Shown here: positions 7,544-14,246 of the stretch, in pieces
Layout: each line of letters starts with the position of its first letter
Numbering within the stretch: the first letter of the stretch is position 1
Origin: Coprothermobacterota bacterium
GTDB lineage: Bacteria > Caldisericota > JANLFM01
Direction of reading: 5' to 3'
DNA length: 19,675 bases
Assembly (NCBI GenBank): GCA_026389415.1
Contig: JAPLHX010000321.1
Location: 1-19,675, forward strand
Notes under the pieces: model-generated
Told to the model about the DNA's origin: nothing
What the model saw: only the letters and a program-made list of their open reading frames with translations
Database searches by the model: none
Position numbers and translations under genes: made by a program

Positions 7544-7907
7544 GGTTTAGCAAGGAGGCCAAGCCCAAGCTGTGGGCCAATTCGTCTTCCAACTCGCGCT
7601 GGCTGCGCCCCAGAGCTTCTTTTTTCACCACCAGCGCCAACTTGCAACCGGCTCTGAGCCGGGGGCGTAAATGGCGAAAGGATTCGCGCAGCAACCGCTT
7701 TATCCGGTTGCGCGTGACAGCGAACCCCAGTTTTTTTCGGATCACCAAACCCAATTTCGCAGATTCCCCATCCCGCAAAACATAGAGAAGAAAGCTGGTG
7801 GAATGAAACAATTTTCCCCGGCGAAATACTTCCCCGTATTCAACATGCAACAAACGGGCTTCTCGCCCAAAAGTGAAGCGGGAAGCGGGCTCTCCTCCAC
7901 TAATCAA
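7536..7907 (-). CDS. rnpA: Ribonuclease P protein component RnpA
   Basis: RnpA is the protein subunit of RNase P, which with the M1-type RNA trims the 5' leader of pre-tRNAs. The 123-residue frame shows the FRRGKLFHSTSFLLYVL block at about 28-44 and the basic signature LGLVIRKKLGFAVTRNRIKR at about 52-71 (RNR motif), with a normal C-terminal end. No ATG or GTG precedes the domain, so the start is taken as the TTG at 7907, which overlaps the end of rpmH by 8 bp. This gives a slightly long N-terminus (MISGGEPASR). A GGAGGAG just downstream of the TTG has no usable start after it. Confidence 0.92.
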   Translation of the reverse strand: MISGGEPASRFTFGREARLLHVEYGEVFRRGKLFHSTSFLLYVLRDGESAKLGLVIRKKLGFAVTRNRIKRLLRESFRHLRPRLRAGCKLALVVKKEALGRSQRELEDELAHSLGLASLLNHD

Positions 7908-8037
7908 CCGTCAGTTTGTAACGGCCCTTTGCTCTCCTGCGCTTGAGCACTGTGCGGCCGTCCTTGGTGCGCATCCGCGCCCGAAATCCGTGCACTTTGA
8001 AGCGGTGACGAACATGCGGTTGAAACGTTCTTTTCAT
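7900..8037 (-). CDS. rpmH: 50S ribosomal protein L34
   Basis: A 45-residue basic protein beginning MKRTFQPHVR and containing HGFRARMRTKDGRTVLKRRR, the defining L34 sequence, located in the large ribosomal subunit. The ATG at 8037 is preceded by AGGTGG at a normal distance; the longer open frame upstream covers the promoter and is not used. It is the first gene of the long minus-strand operon. Confidence 0.97.
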   Translation of the reverse strand: MKRTFQPHVRHRFKVHGFRARMRTKDGRTVLKRRRAKGRYKLTVD

Positions 8038-8080
8038 TTCTATTCCACCTATTTCAGGGTATGGTCTCTTGTGAGCAGTC

Positions 8081-8109
8081 ATTATAAAGAATACGTCGCG
8101 AGGGGTCAA
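8081..8109 (-). promoter_or_regulatory. Sigma-A type promoter of the rpmH-parB operon
   Basis: On the minus strand TTGACC (8109-8104) is followed by exactly 17 bp and TATAAT (8086-8081). This matches the housekeeping consensus at 11 of 12 positions. Transcription would start near 8074, leaving a leader of about 35 nt before the rpmH ATG. Confidence 0.88.
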
Positions 8110-8117
8110 ATAAAAGC

Positions 8118-8123
8118 TATAAT
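8118..8123 (+). promoter_or_regulatory. Candidate -10 element for the ABC-transporter cassette
   Basis: TATAAT on the plus strand stands 20 bp before the ATG of the small membrane protein, with GGAGG between them. No good -35 is found at 16-18 bp spacing (the sequence there is GC-rich, GTCGCG). The element abuts the -35 of the divergent rpmH promoter, so the two promoters may interfere. Confidence 0.4.
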
Positions 8124-8143
8124 TCCGGCGGAGGACATTTCGA

Positions 8144-8353
8144 ATGGATGCACAAATGTGGTTGCTTCTGGCTCCTTTGATCTTGGTGCAACTTGGCCTG
8201 CTCTTCTTTTCTTTGCGGGATTTGTTGCTTCGCCGCCCGCGGGGTGCCCTGGTCTGGGGATTGGTGATCTGCCTGATTTCCCTGATCGGGCCACTTCTCT
8301 ACTGGTTGTTTGGCCGCCGGGAACCCGATGGACCCCGCGATTCAGACGCGTGA
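8144..8353 (+). CDS. PLDc_N-domain small membrane protein (YxlE-like)
   Basis: A 69-residue protein with two hydrophobic helices (about 5-22 and 35-57) separated by a basic loop (LRDLLLRRPRG). It has the WGLVICLISLIGPLLYWLFGRREP pattern, in overlapping parts at 38-61, typical of the phospholipase-D-nuclease N-terminal (PLDc_N) domain. In Bacillus subtilis such a protein, YxlE, lies directly before the ABC ATPase YxlF and permease YxlG, and the sigY-operon proteins YxlD/YxlE restrain SigY. The same three-gene order occurs here, although no sigma factor or yxlC/D is adjacent. GGAGG lies 9 nt before the ATG. The gene overlaps the next one by 26 bp. Function here is inferred from synteny only. 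Confidence 0.8.
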   Translation: MDAQMWLLLAPLILVQLGLLFFSLRDLLLRRPRGALVWGLVICLISLIGPLLYWLFGRREPDGPRDSDA

Positions 8354-9251
8354 TTTGTGCAAGCGCTATGCGGGGCGGATAGCGCTTGAAAACCTGAACC
8401 TGGCGGTGCCGGCCGGTTCGGTATTCGGTTTCCTGGGTCCCAACGGCGCCGGGAAAACCACCACCATCAAATTGCTGGTGGGGTTGCGGCGGGCAAGCGG
8501 CGGGGAAGCGTGGATCATGGGGCACAACGTTCGTCGCGAGCCGCGGGCAGCCCGGTCCCTGCTTGGGTATCTGCCGGAATCTCCGGCATTCTACGGCTGG
8601 ATGAGCGCCGCGGAATACTTGCGGTTTGCCGCTCGCTTGTTTGGCTTGCAGGGGTCCGAGTTGCGCTTGCGCCAGGATTATCTGCTGGATCTGGTGGGAT
8701 TGCGGAAAGCTCGGGGTCCAATCCGTACCTTTTCGCGCGGGATGCGCCAACGGCTGGGGATCGCCCAGGCTTTGGTCAACAACCCCAGGGTCCTCCTGCT
8801 GGACGAGCCCACTTCCGCCTTGGATCCGATCGGTCGAAAAGAAGTGCTGGACACCATCGCGTCTTTGCGCGGAGGTTTGACCATTTTTTTCTCCACCCAC
8901 ATTCTGGCAGACGTGGAGCGGGTGGCGGACGCGGTAGCGATTCTTGACCAGGGCCGAATGTTGGCCCAGGAGAGCATGGCGGAACTGCGGCGCAAGCACG
9001 CCCGCCGCCGATTGCGACTGACCGTTGGTTCCGATCCCGGCGAGCTGCTTGCGCGCTTGCGGCGAGAGCCGTGGCTGGAAAATGTGCAGCGCCAAGAGGA
9101 CGATCTTCTGCTTCATGTGAAGGAGATCGCGGACGCAGAGCGGCGGTTGCCCGTTCTGATTGCCGAACTGGGCCTTCCCCTGCGGCGACTGGAGGCGGAG
9201 GAGTTGAGCCTGGAGGAGATCTTCTTAGAGGTGCTGGGCCGTGGGAATTAG
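8328..9251 (+). CDS. ABC transporter ATP-binding protein (YxlF-like)
   Basis: A 307-residue ABC ATPase from the ATG at 8328 (a TTG at 8310 is less likely). It has Walker A GPNGAGKT at 37-44, Q-loop region near 83, signature FSRGM at 135-139 (usual LSGGM), Walker B VLLLDEP at 155-161, D-loop SALD at 163-166 and the H-loop histidine at 191. The C-terminal 80 residues form the extra domain common in exporters that pair with ABC-2 permeases. The next gene is such a permease, overlapping by 11 bp, so the two probably form one cytoplasmic-membrane exporter. The substrate is unknown; drug, antibiotic or envelope-stress roles are typical of the family. Confidence 0.93.
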   Translation: MDPAIQTRDLCKRYAGRIALENLNLAVPAGSVFGFLGPNGAGKTTTIKLLVGLRRASGGEAWIMGHNVRREPRAARSLLGYLPESPAFYGWMSAAEYLRFAARLFGLQGSELRLRQDYLLDLVGLRKARGPIRTFSRGMRQRLGIAQALVNNPRVLLLDEPTSALDPIGRKEVLDTIASLRGGLTIFFSTHILADVERVADAVAILDQGRMLAQESMAELRRKHARRRLRLTVGSDPGELLARLRREPWLENVQRQEDDLLLHVKEIADAERRLPVLIAELGLPLRRLEAEELSLEEIFLEVLGRGN

Positions 9252-10005
9252 GCCGTTTCTGGACAAGGAGTGGCGGGAAAGCTGGCGTTCCGGCCGGCTG
9301 TTTCTCTTGTCGGCATTGTTCCTGGTTTTGGGGATCTCCACGCCCCTTATGCTGAAATTCCTGCCGCAGTTGCTACCGGTAGAATGGCAGTCCATCCTCG
9401 GCCCTCTCCTTCCCTCCGGTCCGGCCGCAGCGGTGGATGCGCTGTTTAAGAACCTGGCCCAGGTGGGGGTGTTGGTGTTGGTGTTGGTGGTGATGGGAAC
9501 CATCGCGGAAGAGCGCGCCCGTGGACAGTTGGAGCTTGTGCTATCCAAGCCGGTATCGGTGGCGGGCATCGTTTGGGCCAAATTCGCAGTGCATGCCTTT
9601 GCGTTTTTGCTGGCCGTGCTCTGCGCATTCCTCCCGTTCTTTGCCTATCTGCAGATTCTCTACTCGCCGGGCGTGGCGTTGTTGCCGCTGCTGGTCGGTG
9701 CGGGCTTTTTTGTAGTGTACGGGTTGCTGGTGATCGCCTTCACCCTCTTTGCCAGCGCCCTCTTCGCCGGCCAGGTCGGCGCAGCGTTGTTGTCCGGCGG
9801 ATTTTTCCTGGCATTGTCTTTTCTGCCCAACCTGGGCGGGGATTTTGCCCGGCTCTCTCCCGCGGGGCTCTTGGCCGCAGCGCGGGGCTTGGCGCTCGGC
9901 GCGGGTCGCCCCGGCGATGGGTTGCTCGGGATAGGAATTGCTGTCGGCGGGGTCGCCGTATTCTTGTGCTTGGCCGTAGTGGCGATGCGCAACCACGAGT
10001 GGTAG
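9241..10005 (+). CDS. ABC-2 family transporter permease (YxlG/NosY-like)
   Basis: A 254-residue membrane protein with about six hydrophobic helices (near 22-40, 75-90, 117-137, 143-178, 180-200 and 228-248). It begins with the short amphipathic FLDKEWRESWRSGR typical of ABC-2 permeases. The block EERARGQLELVLSKPVSVAGIVWAK, in parts at 87-111, is the hallmark of the NosY/YxlG type. The GTG start overlaps the ATPase stop, indicating translational coupling. A GTGTTGGTGTTGGTGTTGGTG microsatellite encodes the VLVLVLV core of one helix. The gene ends 125 bp before dnaA. Confidence 0.9.
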   Translation: MGIRPFLDKEWRESWRSGRLFLLSALFLVLGISTPLMLKFLPQLLPVEWQSILGPLLPSGPAAAVDALFKNLAQVGVLVLVLVVMGTIAEERARGQLELVLSKPVSVAGIVWAKFAVHAFAFLLAVLCAFLPFFAYLQILYSPGVALLPLLVGAGFFVVYGLLVIAFTLFASALFAGQVGAALLSGGFFLALSFLPNLGGDFARLSPAGLLAAARGLALGAGRPGDGLLGIGIAVGGVAVFLCLAVVAMRNHEW

Positions 10006-10064
10006 TTGGTCTTGCGCCACCGTTGTCGGGTTGCTAAAGTAAGAACCCCACGGCAGTGGAGCGG

Positions 10065-10096
10065 TTATCCACTTTATCAACAGGGTTTGTGGATAA
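10065..10096. promoter_or_regulatory. Cluster of three DnaA boxes upstream of dnaA
   Basis: TTATCCACT (10065-10073) and TTATCAACA (10074-10082) lie head to tail, each one base off the TTATCCACA consensus. TGTGGATAA (10088-10096) is a perfect box in the opposite direction. The outer two form an 8-bp inverted repeat. The cluster lies 35 bp before the dnaA ATG. It probably serves autoregulation of dnaA, part of oriC, or both. Confidence 0.85.
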
Positions 10097-10130
10097 CTTT
10101 AAAGAGCAGTCCCAGAGGAAGGGAGAGGGC

Positions 10131-11462
10131 ATGAGCGATTTGCGGGATGAACCGGAACGGTTATGGGAAAAGGCGCTGGCGGCGCTCAAGCCGAACTTGA
10201 GTAAACCCGCCTTTGACTCATGGCTGAAGAACACTAAAGCACTGGCCTTTGAAAACAGCCTCCTGCTCGTCAGTGTTCCGTCCGAGTTTGCCCGCGACTG
10301 GTTGCAAACCAGGCTCTATCCCCTGATCCAGAACTCGCTGCGCGGCGTCCGGCCGGAAGAGATCGAGATCGAGTTCCAAGTGGTGCCCCCCACGCAAAAA
10401 GAGCCGGCCGTTTCGGTCACTGCGGCGGGCCGCCCCTCTCCGTTCTCCGCGCGCTACACTTTCAGCTCCTTCGTGGTGGGCAATTCCAACCGCTTCGCCC
10501 ACGCGGCTGCCCGGGCGGTGGCGGATAATCCCGGTCGTTCCTACAACCCTCTCTTCGTCTATGGCGGCGTCGGCCTGGGGAAAACTCATTTATTGCACGC
10601 GGTGGCCAACGAGGTGCTGGGGAAGTCTCCGGAGCAAAAAATTCTCTATATGTCTTCCGAGCGCTTCACCAATGAAGTGATCAACGGGATTCGCGATCAC
10701 AAGATGCCGGAGTTCCGCGACCGCTATCGCACGGTGGGCGTCTTGTTGATCGACGATATTCAGTTCATCGCCGGGAAAGAGAGTACACAAGAAGAATTTT
10801 TCCATACCTTTAACGCCCTCTACGAAGCGAGCCGGCAGATTGTGCTCTCGTCGGACCGTCCGCCCAAGGAGATTCCATCATTGGAGGCCCGGCTGCGCTC
10901 TCGTTTCGAGTGGGGGCTGATGGCTGATATTGGAACTCCGGATTTTGAAACGCGCGTTGCCATCCTCCGTAAAAAAATGCAAAACGAGGAGATGGAGATG
11001 CCGGCAGAAGTGTTGGAGTACATTGCGCAGAACATCGCCTCCAACATTCGCGAGCTGGAGGGCGGTCTGAATCGGCTATTGGCTTATGCCTCCCTCTCCA
11101 ATATAGAGATTGACCTGCCGATGGCGCAGTCGGTGTTGAAAGATATCATTCCGTTGACGCCCACGCGCCTCTCCGTCCCGGACATCCAACAAGAAGTCGC
11201 CAATTACTTCCGGTTAAGCATAGAGGACATGGTGGCCAAAAAACGCTCGCACGACATCTCCATGCCCCGCCACATCGCCATGTATCTGGTGCGCGAGCTG
11301 ACGGACCTCTCGTTGCCGCAAATCGGAGACGCGTTCGGCGGCCGGGACCACACCACAGTGTTGTACGCTTGCGATAAAATTCGAAACGGTTTGGAGTCGG
11401 ACGAGAATTTGCGGGCCGCGGTGGAAATCATCAAGAAGCACCTCTTTCGTCTTTCTCATTGA
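10131..11462 (+). CDS. dnaA: Chromosomal replication initiator protein DnaA
   Basis: DnaA binds DnaA boxes, melts the origin and loads helicase. The 443-residue product has a domain I helix region (1-85) and a very short linker. The AAA+ domain carries Walker A GGVGLGKT (145-152), Walker B LLIDDIQF (205-212), sensor-type SSDRPP (240-245) and the LRSRFEWGL arginine-finger region (255-263). The C-terminal domain IV has the GGRDHTTVLYACDKI signature. Length and motifs are normal. The ATG at 10131 follows GGGAGAGGG; an upstream in-frame GTG at 10056 would translate the DnaA boxes and is rejected. Confidence 0.98.
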   Translation: MSDLRDEPERLWEKALAALKPNLSKPAFDSWLKNTKALAFENSLLLVSVPSEFARDWLQTRLYPLIQNSLRGVRPEEIEIEFQVVPPTQKEPAVSVTAAGRPSPFSARYTFSSFVVGNSNRFAHAAARAVADNPGRSYNPLFVYGGVGLGKTHLLHAVANEVLGKSPEQKILYMSSERFTNEVINGIRDHKMPEFRDRYRTVGVLLIDDIQFIAGKESTQEEFFHTFNALYEASRQIVLSSDRPPKEIPSLEARLRSRFEWGLMADIGTPDFETRVAILRKKMQNEEMEMPAEVLEYIAQNIASNIRELEGGLNRLLAYASLSNIEIDLPMAQSVLKDIIPLTPTRLSVPDIQQEVANYFRLSIEDMVAKKRSHDISMPRHIAMYLVRELTDLSLPQIGDAFGGRDHTTVLYACDKIRNGLESDENLRAAVEIIKKHLFRLSH

Positions 11463-11465
11463 ATT

Positions 11466-11492
11466 TCCCCAAACGCTCCATTCATTTGGGGA
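11466..11492. repeat. Inverted repeat (hairpin) after dnaA
   Basis: TCCCCAAA (11466-11473) and TTTGGGGA (11485-11492) form a perfect 8-bp stem with an 11-nt loop, 3 bp after the dnaA stop. No T-run follows, so it does not look like a standard intrinsic terminator; it may attenuate or stabilise the dnaA mRNA. Confidence 0.6.
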
Positions 11493-11602
11493 TAACCGCT
11501 CGCGTTTTGTACCAAACTGATTAGAATTAACATTGTTCTCAGTTTTGTGTACAGGCAGACAAGAACAGGCAAATAAGGAGAAGGGCGAGCGCGACGGTGT
11601 TT

Positions 11603-11630
11603 TTCACAGGCTCCCCAGCGCTACTATAGA
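11603..11630 (+). promoter_or_regulatory. Candidate dnaN promoter
   Basis: TTCACA (one mismatch to TTGACA) at 11603-11608, a 16-bp spacer and TATAGA at 11625-11630 lie about 55 bp before the dnaN ATG. The -10 match is only moderate. A separate dnaN promoter in this spacer is common in other bacteria. Confidence 0.4.
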
Positions 11631-11685
11631 CTACGATGTTTATTTAATAAAAAAGATAAAAGATAGAAGAAAGGAAGTTGTGGAC

Positions 11686-12708
11686 ATGCGCGCCATCTGC
11701 AAACGAGAAACGCTGATTAAGAATATTGGGGTAGTGCAGCGAGCGGTATCAAGTCGCAGCACGCTGCCGATCCTGAACAACATTTTCCTGGAAACCAAAG
11801 ACGGTCGCATGCGCGCCGTGGCCACCGATCTGGAAATTGGGATCGAAACGCAGTTTGAAGTGAATGTGCTGGAGGAAGGAACCATCACTGTCCCTGCCAA
11901 ATATCTGCTGGAGATTATCCGCCGTTTGCCCTCCGAGGAGATTGAGATCGCCGTGGAAAAGGGATCGCAAATCCACATCACGTCCGACAAAGCGCACTTT
12001 ACAATTAGTGGCTTGCCGGCGGAGGAATTTCCCGCCTTGCCGGAAATCAAGGATGGGCAGAAGCTTCTTATTGCGCCTAAAGATCTGCGCCGCTTGATTG
12101 AGGAAACATCGTTTGTTTGCTCCAAAGATGAGACCACACGGCCGGAACTCTCCGGCATTTTGCTAATTGTGCTGCCGGAGAAGATGCAGGCGGTGGGCAC
12201 GGACGGCAGCCGGCTGGCTCTGGTGGAAATCGAGGGGGTCACCGGACAATCCGCTAAACAGGAAGTATTAATTCCCGGCCGCGCCTTGGAAGAAGTGCTG
12301 CGAATCATGGGGGAAGGGGACGGAGAGGGGATGGACGTCTTGGTGGGACCCAACCTGGTGGAATTTCACCTGCCCAGCAAGAAGCTTGTCACTCGAACAA
12401 TCCAAAGCAAACGCTGCTCTCTGCTGGCCCGGCTCGTGAGCCACCGACTGCAACTGACGAGCCGGGAAACCAAGATCCTGCTCAAGGTGACGGTCCCGGA
12501 AGTGGGCAGCGCGGAAGAAGAATTGGAGTGGGCGCAGGGGACCGGCGACATGGATGTAAGCATTAATTGCCGTTACCTGATTGAAGGGTTGCGCAACATC
12601 AAAACTGAGCACGCCTTCTTCGGCTTCACCGGCAAAGATCGACCGATAGTGATCAAACCGTCCGACGAGAAGGGCTATCTCTATCTGGCGATGCCTTTGC
12701 GCATCTAG
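11686..12708 (+). CDS. dnaN: DNA polymerase III beta subunit (sliding clamp) DnaN, internally shortened
   Basis: The beta clamp encircles DNA and tethers the polymerase. The 340-residue product follows the family from MRAICKRETLIKNI to the C-terminal YLYLAMPLRI (usual MPVRL). It includes STLPILNNI (25-33), AGLPAEEFP-type SGLPAEEFPALP (108-119) and GTDGSRLA (171-178). Family members have about 365-380 residues. The missing 30 or so lie at residues 237-245. There VTRTIQSKRCSLLAR replaces the usual tRLIEGxFPDYxxVIP segment, the first strand of domain III and the start of its helix. The frame is intact on both sides. The ATG at 11686 follows AAGGAAG; the longer upstream frame crosses the promoter region. 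recF starts 3 bp later. Confidence 0.94.
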   Translation: MRAICKRETLIKNIGVVQRAVSSRSTLPILNNIFLETKDGRMRAVATDLEIGIETQFEVNVLEEGTITVPAKYLLEIIRRLPSEEIEIAVEKGSQIHITSDKAHFTISGLPAEEFPALPEIKDGQKLLIAPKDLRRLIEETSFVCSKDETTRPELSGILLIVLPEKMQAVGTDGSRLALVEIEGVTGQSAKQEVLIPGRALEEVLRIMGEGDGEGMDVLVGPNLVEFHLPSKKLVTRTIQSKRCSLLARLVSHRLQLTSRETKILLKVTVPEVGSAEEELEWAQGTGDMDVSINCRYLIEGLRNIKTEHAFFGFTGKDRPIVIKPSDEKGYLYLAMPLRI

Positions 12709-12711
12709 GGA

Positions 12712-13797
12712 TTGATCCTCTCCTCGATCAACGCTTACGGGTTTCGCAACTGCGCGGCACAAAATTTGCGCTTTGGAGCCGGCCTGCATGTTTTGTTCGG
12801 AGCCAACGCCCAAGGTAAGACCAACTGGCTGGAAGCAATGTTCTGTTTGGCTTCCGGCCGTTCCTTTCGCAACGTGGAGGACACCACACTGTGTGCCGAC
12901 AGCGCGCCCGGCTATGCGTTGTCCGGGGAGGCGCTGCGGGGCCAAGAAACGCTTCGCCTCCGGGCCAACTACGACCGAGAGAAAAAGCGGAGGAGCGTGG
13001 AACTCAACGGCGCGCCGCTACACCGGGTGCTGGAACTCTGGGCGGAGGTGCAGGCCGTAGCGTTCACGCCCGCCGACAGCCGGCTTGTCAAGGGCGCGCC
13101 GTTTTTCCGTCGTCAATTTCTCAACCGCTTTCTCTGCCAGACACCGGGGCTCTACCGCTTTCGCCTGCTGCGCTATAGCCAGGCCCTGCGCCAGCGCAAT
13201 GCCCTCCTGAGGCGGTTGCGCCGGGGTGAACGGGCGGAAGGGTTGGATCTGTGGGACGCCGTGTACCTGGAATTCGGCCAACCGCTCGTGGAAGCCCGCC
13301 AAGCGGTCGCGGAACGACTGGATTGGCAGGTCAACGAATATTACCGGCGCTTAAGCGCCGGCCCTAAATCGGTGCAGATTGGTTACAAACCATCCAGCCC
13401 CAACCTGGCGGAGGAATTGCCACGGGTGCGGACCCGGGAAATCGTGGCCGGTCTTTCCCTGTTGGGTCCCCACCTGGACGATTTAACTGTCACACTTGAC
13501 GGGAAAGACGCCCGCTTATTCTCCTCCGAAGGAGAGGCGCGCACACTGGCGCTGGCCCTTCGTTTGGCGGAATATTCGGTTCTGCAGGAACAATCCGGCG
13601 AAGCGCCCCTGCTTTTTTTAGATGACGCCCTTTCCGAACTGGACCGGGAACGGCAGGGCGCTTTGCTGAGAATGCTGGTCAGTTTGCCGCAAGCGTTTCT
13701 TACCTCCGCTTCGTCGGCGGAAATTCTGCAAGGAGAGGAAGGGCAGCGGCTGTATGTCCGAGCGGGGCAAATCCGAGAAGCTGACGGCACTGGCTGA
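12712..13797 (+). CDS. recF: DNA replication and repair protein RecF
   Basis: RecF is an SMC-like ATPase that helps RecO/RecR load RecA at single-strand gaps. The 361-residue product has Walker A GANAQGKTN (30-38), the YRFRLLRYSQALRQRNALL block (148-166), and GPHLDDL (252-258), where the family normally has GPHRDDL. The signature SSEGEARTLALAL (271-283) normally reads SxGQQRT. Walker B is LLFLDDALSELD (300-311). The start is taken as the TTG at 12712 with AGGG close upstream, 3 bp after dnaN. The two altered signature residues are conspicuous, but overall length and order are normal. The 3' end overlaps DUF721 by 44 bp. Confidence 0.95.
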   Translation: MILSSINAYGFRNCAAQNLRFGAGLHVLFGANAQGKTNWLEAMFCLASGRSFRNVEDTTLCADSAPGYALSGEALRGQETLRLRANYDREKKRRSVELNGAPLHRVLELWAEVQAVAFTPADSRLVKGAPFFRRQFLNRFLCQTPGLYRFRLLRYSQALRQRNALLRRLRRGERAEGLDLWDAVYLEFGQPLVEARQAVAERLDWQVNEYYRRLSAGPKSVQIGYKPSSPNLAEELPRVRTREIVAGLSLLGPHLDDLTVTLDGKDARLFSSEGEARTLALALRLAEYSVLQEQSGEAPLLFLDDALSELDRERQGALLRMLVSLPQAFLTSASSAEILQGEEGQRLYVRAGQIREADGTG

Positions 13798-14089
13798 AAT
13801 CCTAGGGCGCGCATTGCCCAACCGATTGAAACCGGGCATCCAGGAAGCGCAGGTGAAACAGGCATGGGAGGTCACCGCGCCGGCATCCCTGCGATCCAAT
13901 CTTCGCTTTATCGGTTTCCGCGCCGGGGCGGTTCGTCTGGAACCGACCTCCTCGGCTTGGGCACAAGAAGTGCGGATGTGCCGCGAAGAGCTGATCGGCC
14001 GGATTAACGATCACCTGAAGCAAACCCTGGTTTCTGACCTGCACTGTGGCGGCCCCGGCAGGAAAAGAGGAACCGCTAATGAACGCTAA
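13754..14089 (+). CDS. DUF721/DciA-family protein
   Basis: A 111-residue protein of the DUF721 family, commonly encoded between recF and gyrB. The family includes DciA, which helps load the replicative helicase in bacteria without DnaC/DnaI. The KH-like core covers about 10-90, with KQAWEVTAPASLRSNLRFIG (35-54), LEPTSSAWAQEV (62-73) and a helix CREELIGRINDHLKQTLV (76-93). A strong AGGAGAGGAAGGG lies before the ATG inside recF. The last ten or so residues (GRKRGTANER) and the stop codon are encoded by the first unit of the tandem repeat, so the original C-terminus has probably been replaced. The helicase-loading role is inferred from the family. Confidence 0.8.
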   Translation: MSERGKSEKLTALAEILGRALPNRLKPGIQEAQVKQAWEVTAPASLRSNLRFIGFRAGAVRLEPTSSAWAQEVRMCREELIGRINDHLKQTLVSDLHCGGPGRKRGTANER

Positions 14090-14224
14090 CGAACGCGAAT
14101 TAGGAAATCAAGAGAATGCATTCGTGGTTAGTAGCAGTAAAAGAGGAACCGCTAATGGACGCCAACCAAAAGAATTTATTAGCGGCTATTCGCGTGTATT
14201 CGCGGTTGGTGGCAGGAAAAGGCG
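14058..14224. repeat. Tandem, internally palindromic repeat between DUF721 and gyrB
   Basis: Two units begin with gcagGAAAAGAGG / gcagTAAAAGAGG at 14058 and 14134 (76 and 78 bp long), and a third, truncated start (gcaggaaaagg) lies at 14212. Both full units share aaagaggaaccgctaatg followed by acgc-aac. Each contains an imperfect inverted arm (attcgtggttag; attcgcggttggtgg) that pairs with AACCGC-AAT--ACGC. The style (aaccgctaat, aacgcgaatt, attcgcggtt) resembles interspersed palindromic repeats I have seen in diverse environmental bacterial genomes; that link is from memory. Unit 1 supplies the DUF721 stop codon. Confidence 0.85.
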
Positions 14225-14232
14225 GGGCGCGG

Positions 14233-14238
14233 TAAAAT
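14233..14238 (+). promoter_or_regulatory. Candidate -10 element of gyrB
   Basis: TAAAAT is followed by 8 nt (GATTTGAT) and the gyrB ATG, and no Shine-Dalgarno sequence is present. The geometry would give a leaderless or nearly leaderless mRNA, as for parA. No good -35 is visible; the sequence at that distance is the end of the repeat. Confidence 0.35.
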
Positions 14239-14246
14239 GATTTGAT

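Larger units (their letters stand above)
11463..11685. other. dnaA-dnaN spacer, candidate part of oriC
   Basis: This 223-bp non-coding stretch holds an 8-bp inverted repeat just after dnaA and a second imperfect inverted repeat (GTACCAAACTGA 11509-11520 with TCAGTTTTGTGTAC 11539-11552). It also has DnaA-box-like 9-mers TGGGGATAA (11487-11495, one mismatch) and TTTTTCACA (11600-11608, two mismatches). A strongly AT/purine-rich run at about 11635-11672 could serve as an unwinding element. There is no dense array of perfect boxes, so the origin assignment is tentative. Confidence 0.45.

Noticed and set aside
8106..9116. 336-codon minus-strand frame antisense to the ABC ATPase
   Set aside because: The plus-strand ATPase has all ABC motifs; the antisense translation is low-complexity and unrecognisable.
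10056..10130. Upstream GTG start for dnaA
   Set aside because: It would translate the DnaA boxes; the ATG at 10131 has a strong ribosome-binding site and gives the normal N-terminus.
14046..14240. 64-codon plus-strand frame running through the repeat up to gyrB
   Set aside because: It consists mainly of translated repeat (KRGTAN twice) and lies partly in the DUF721 gene; no protein family features.
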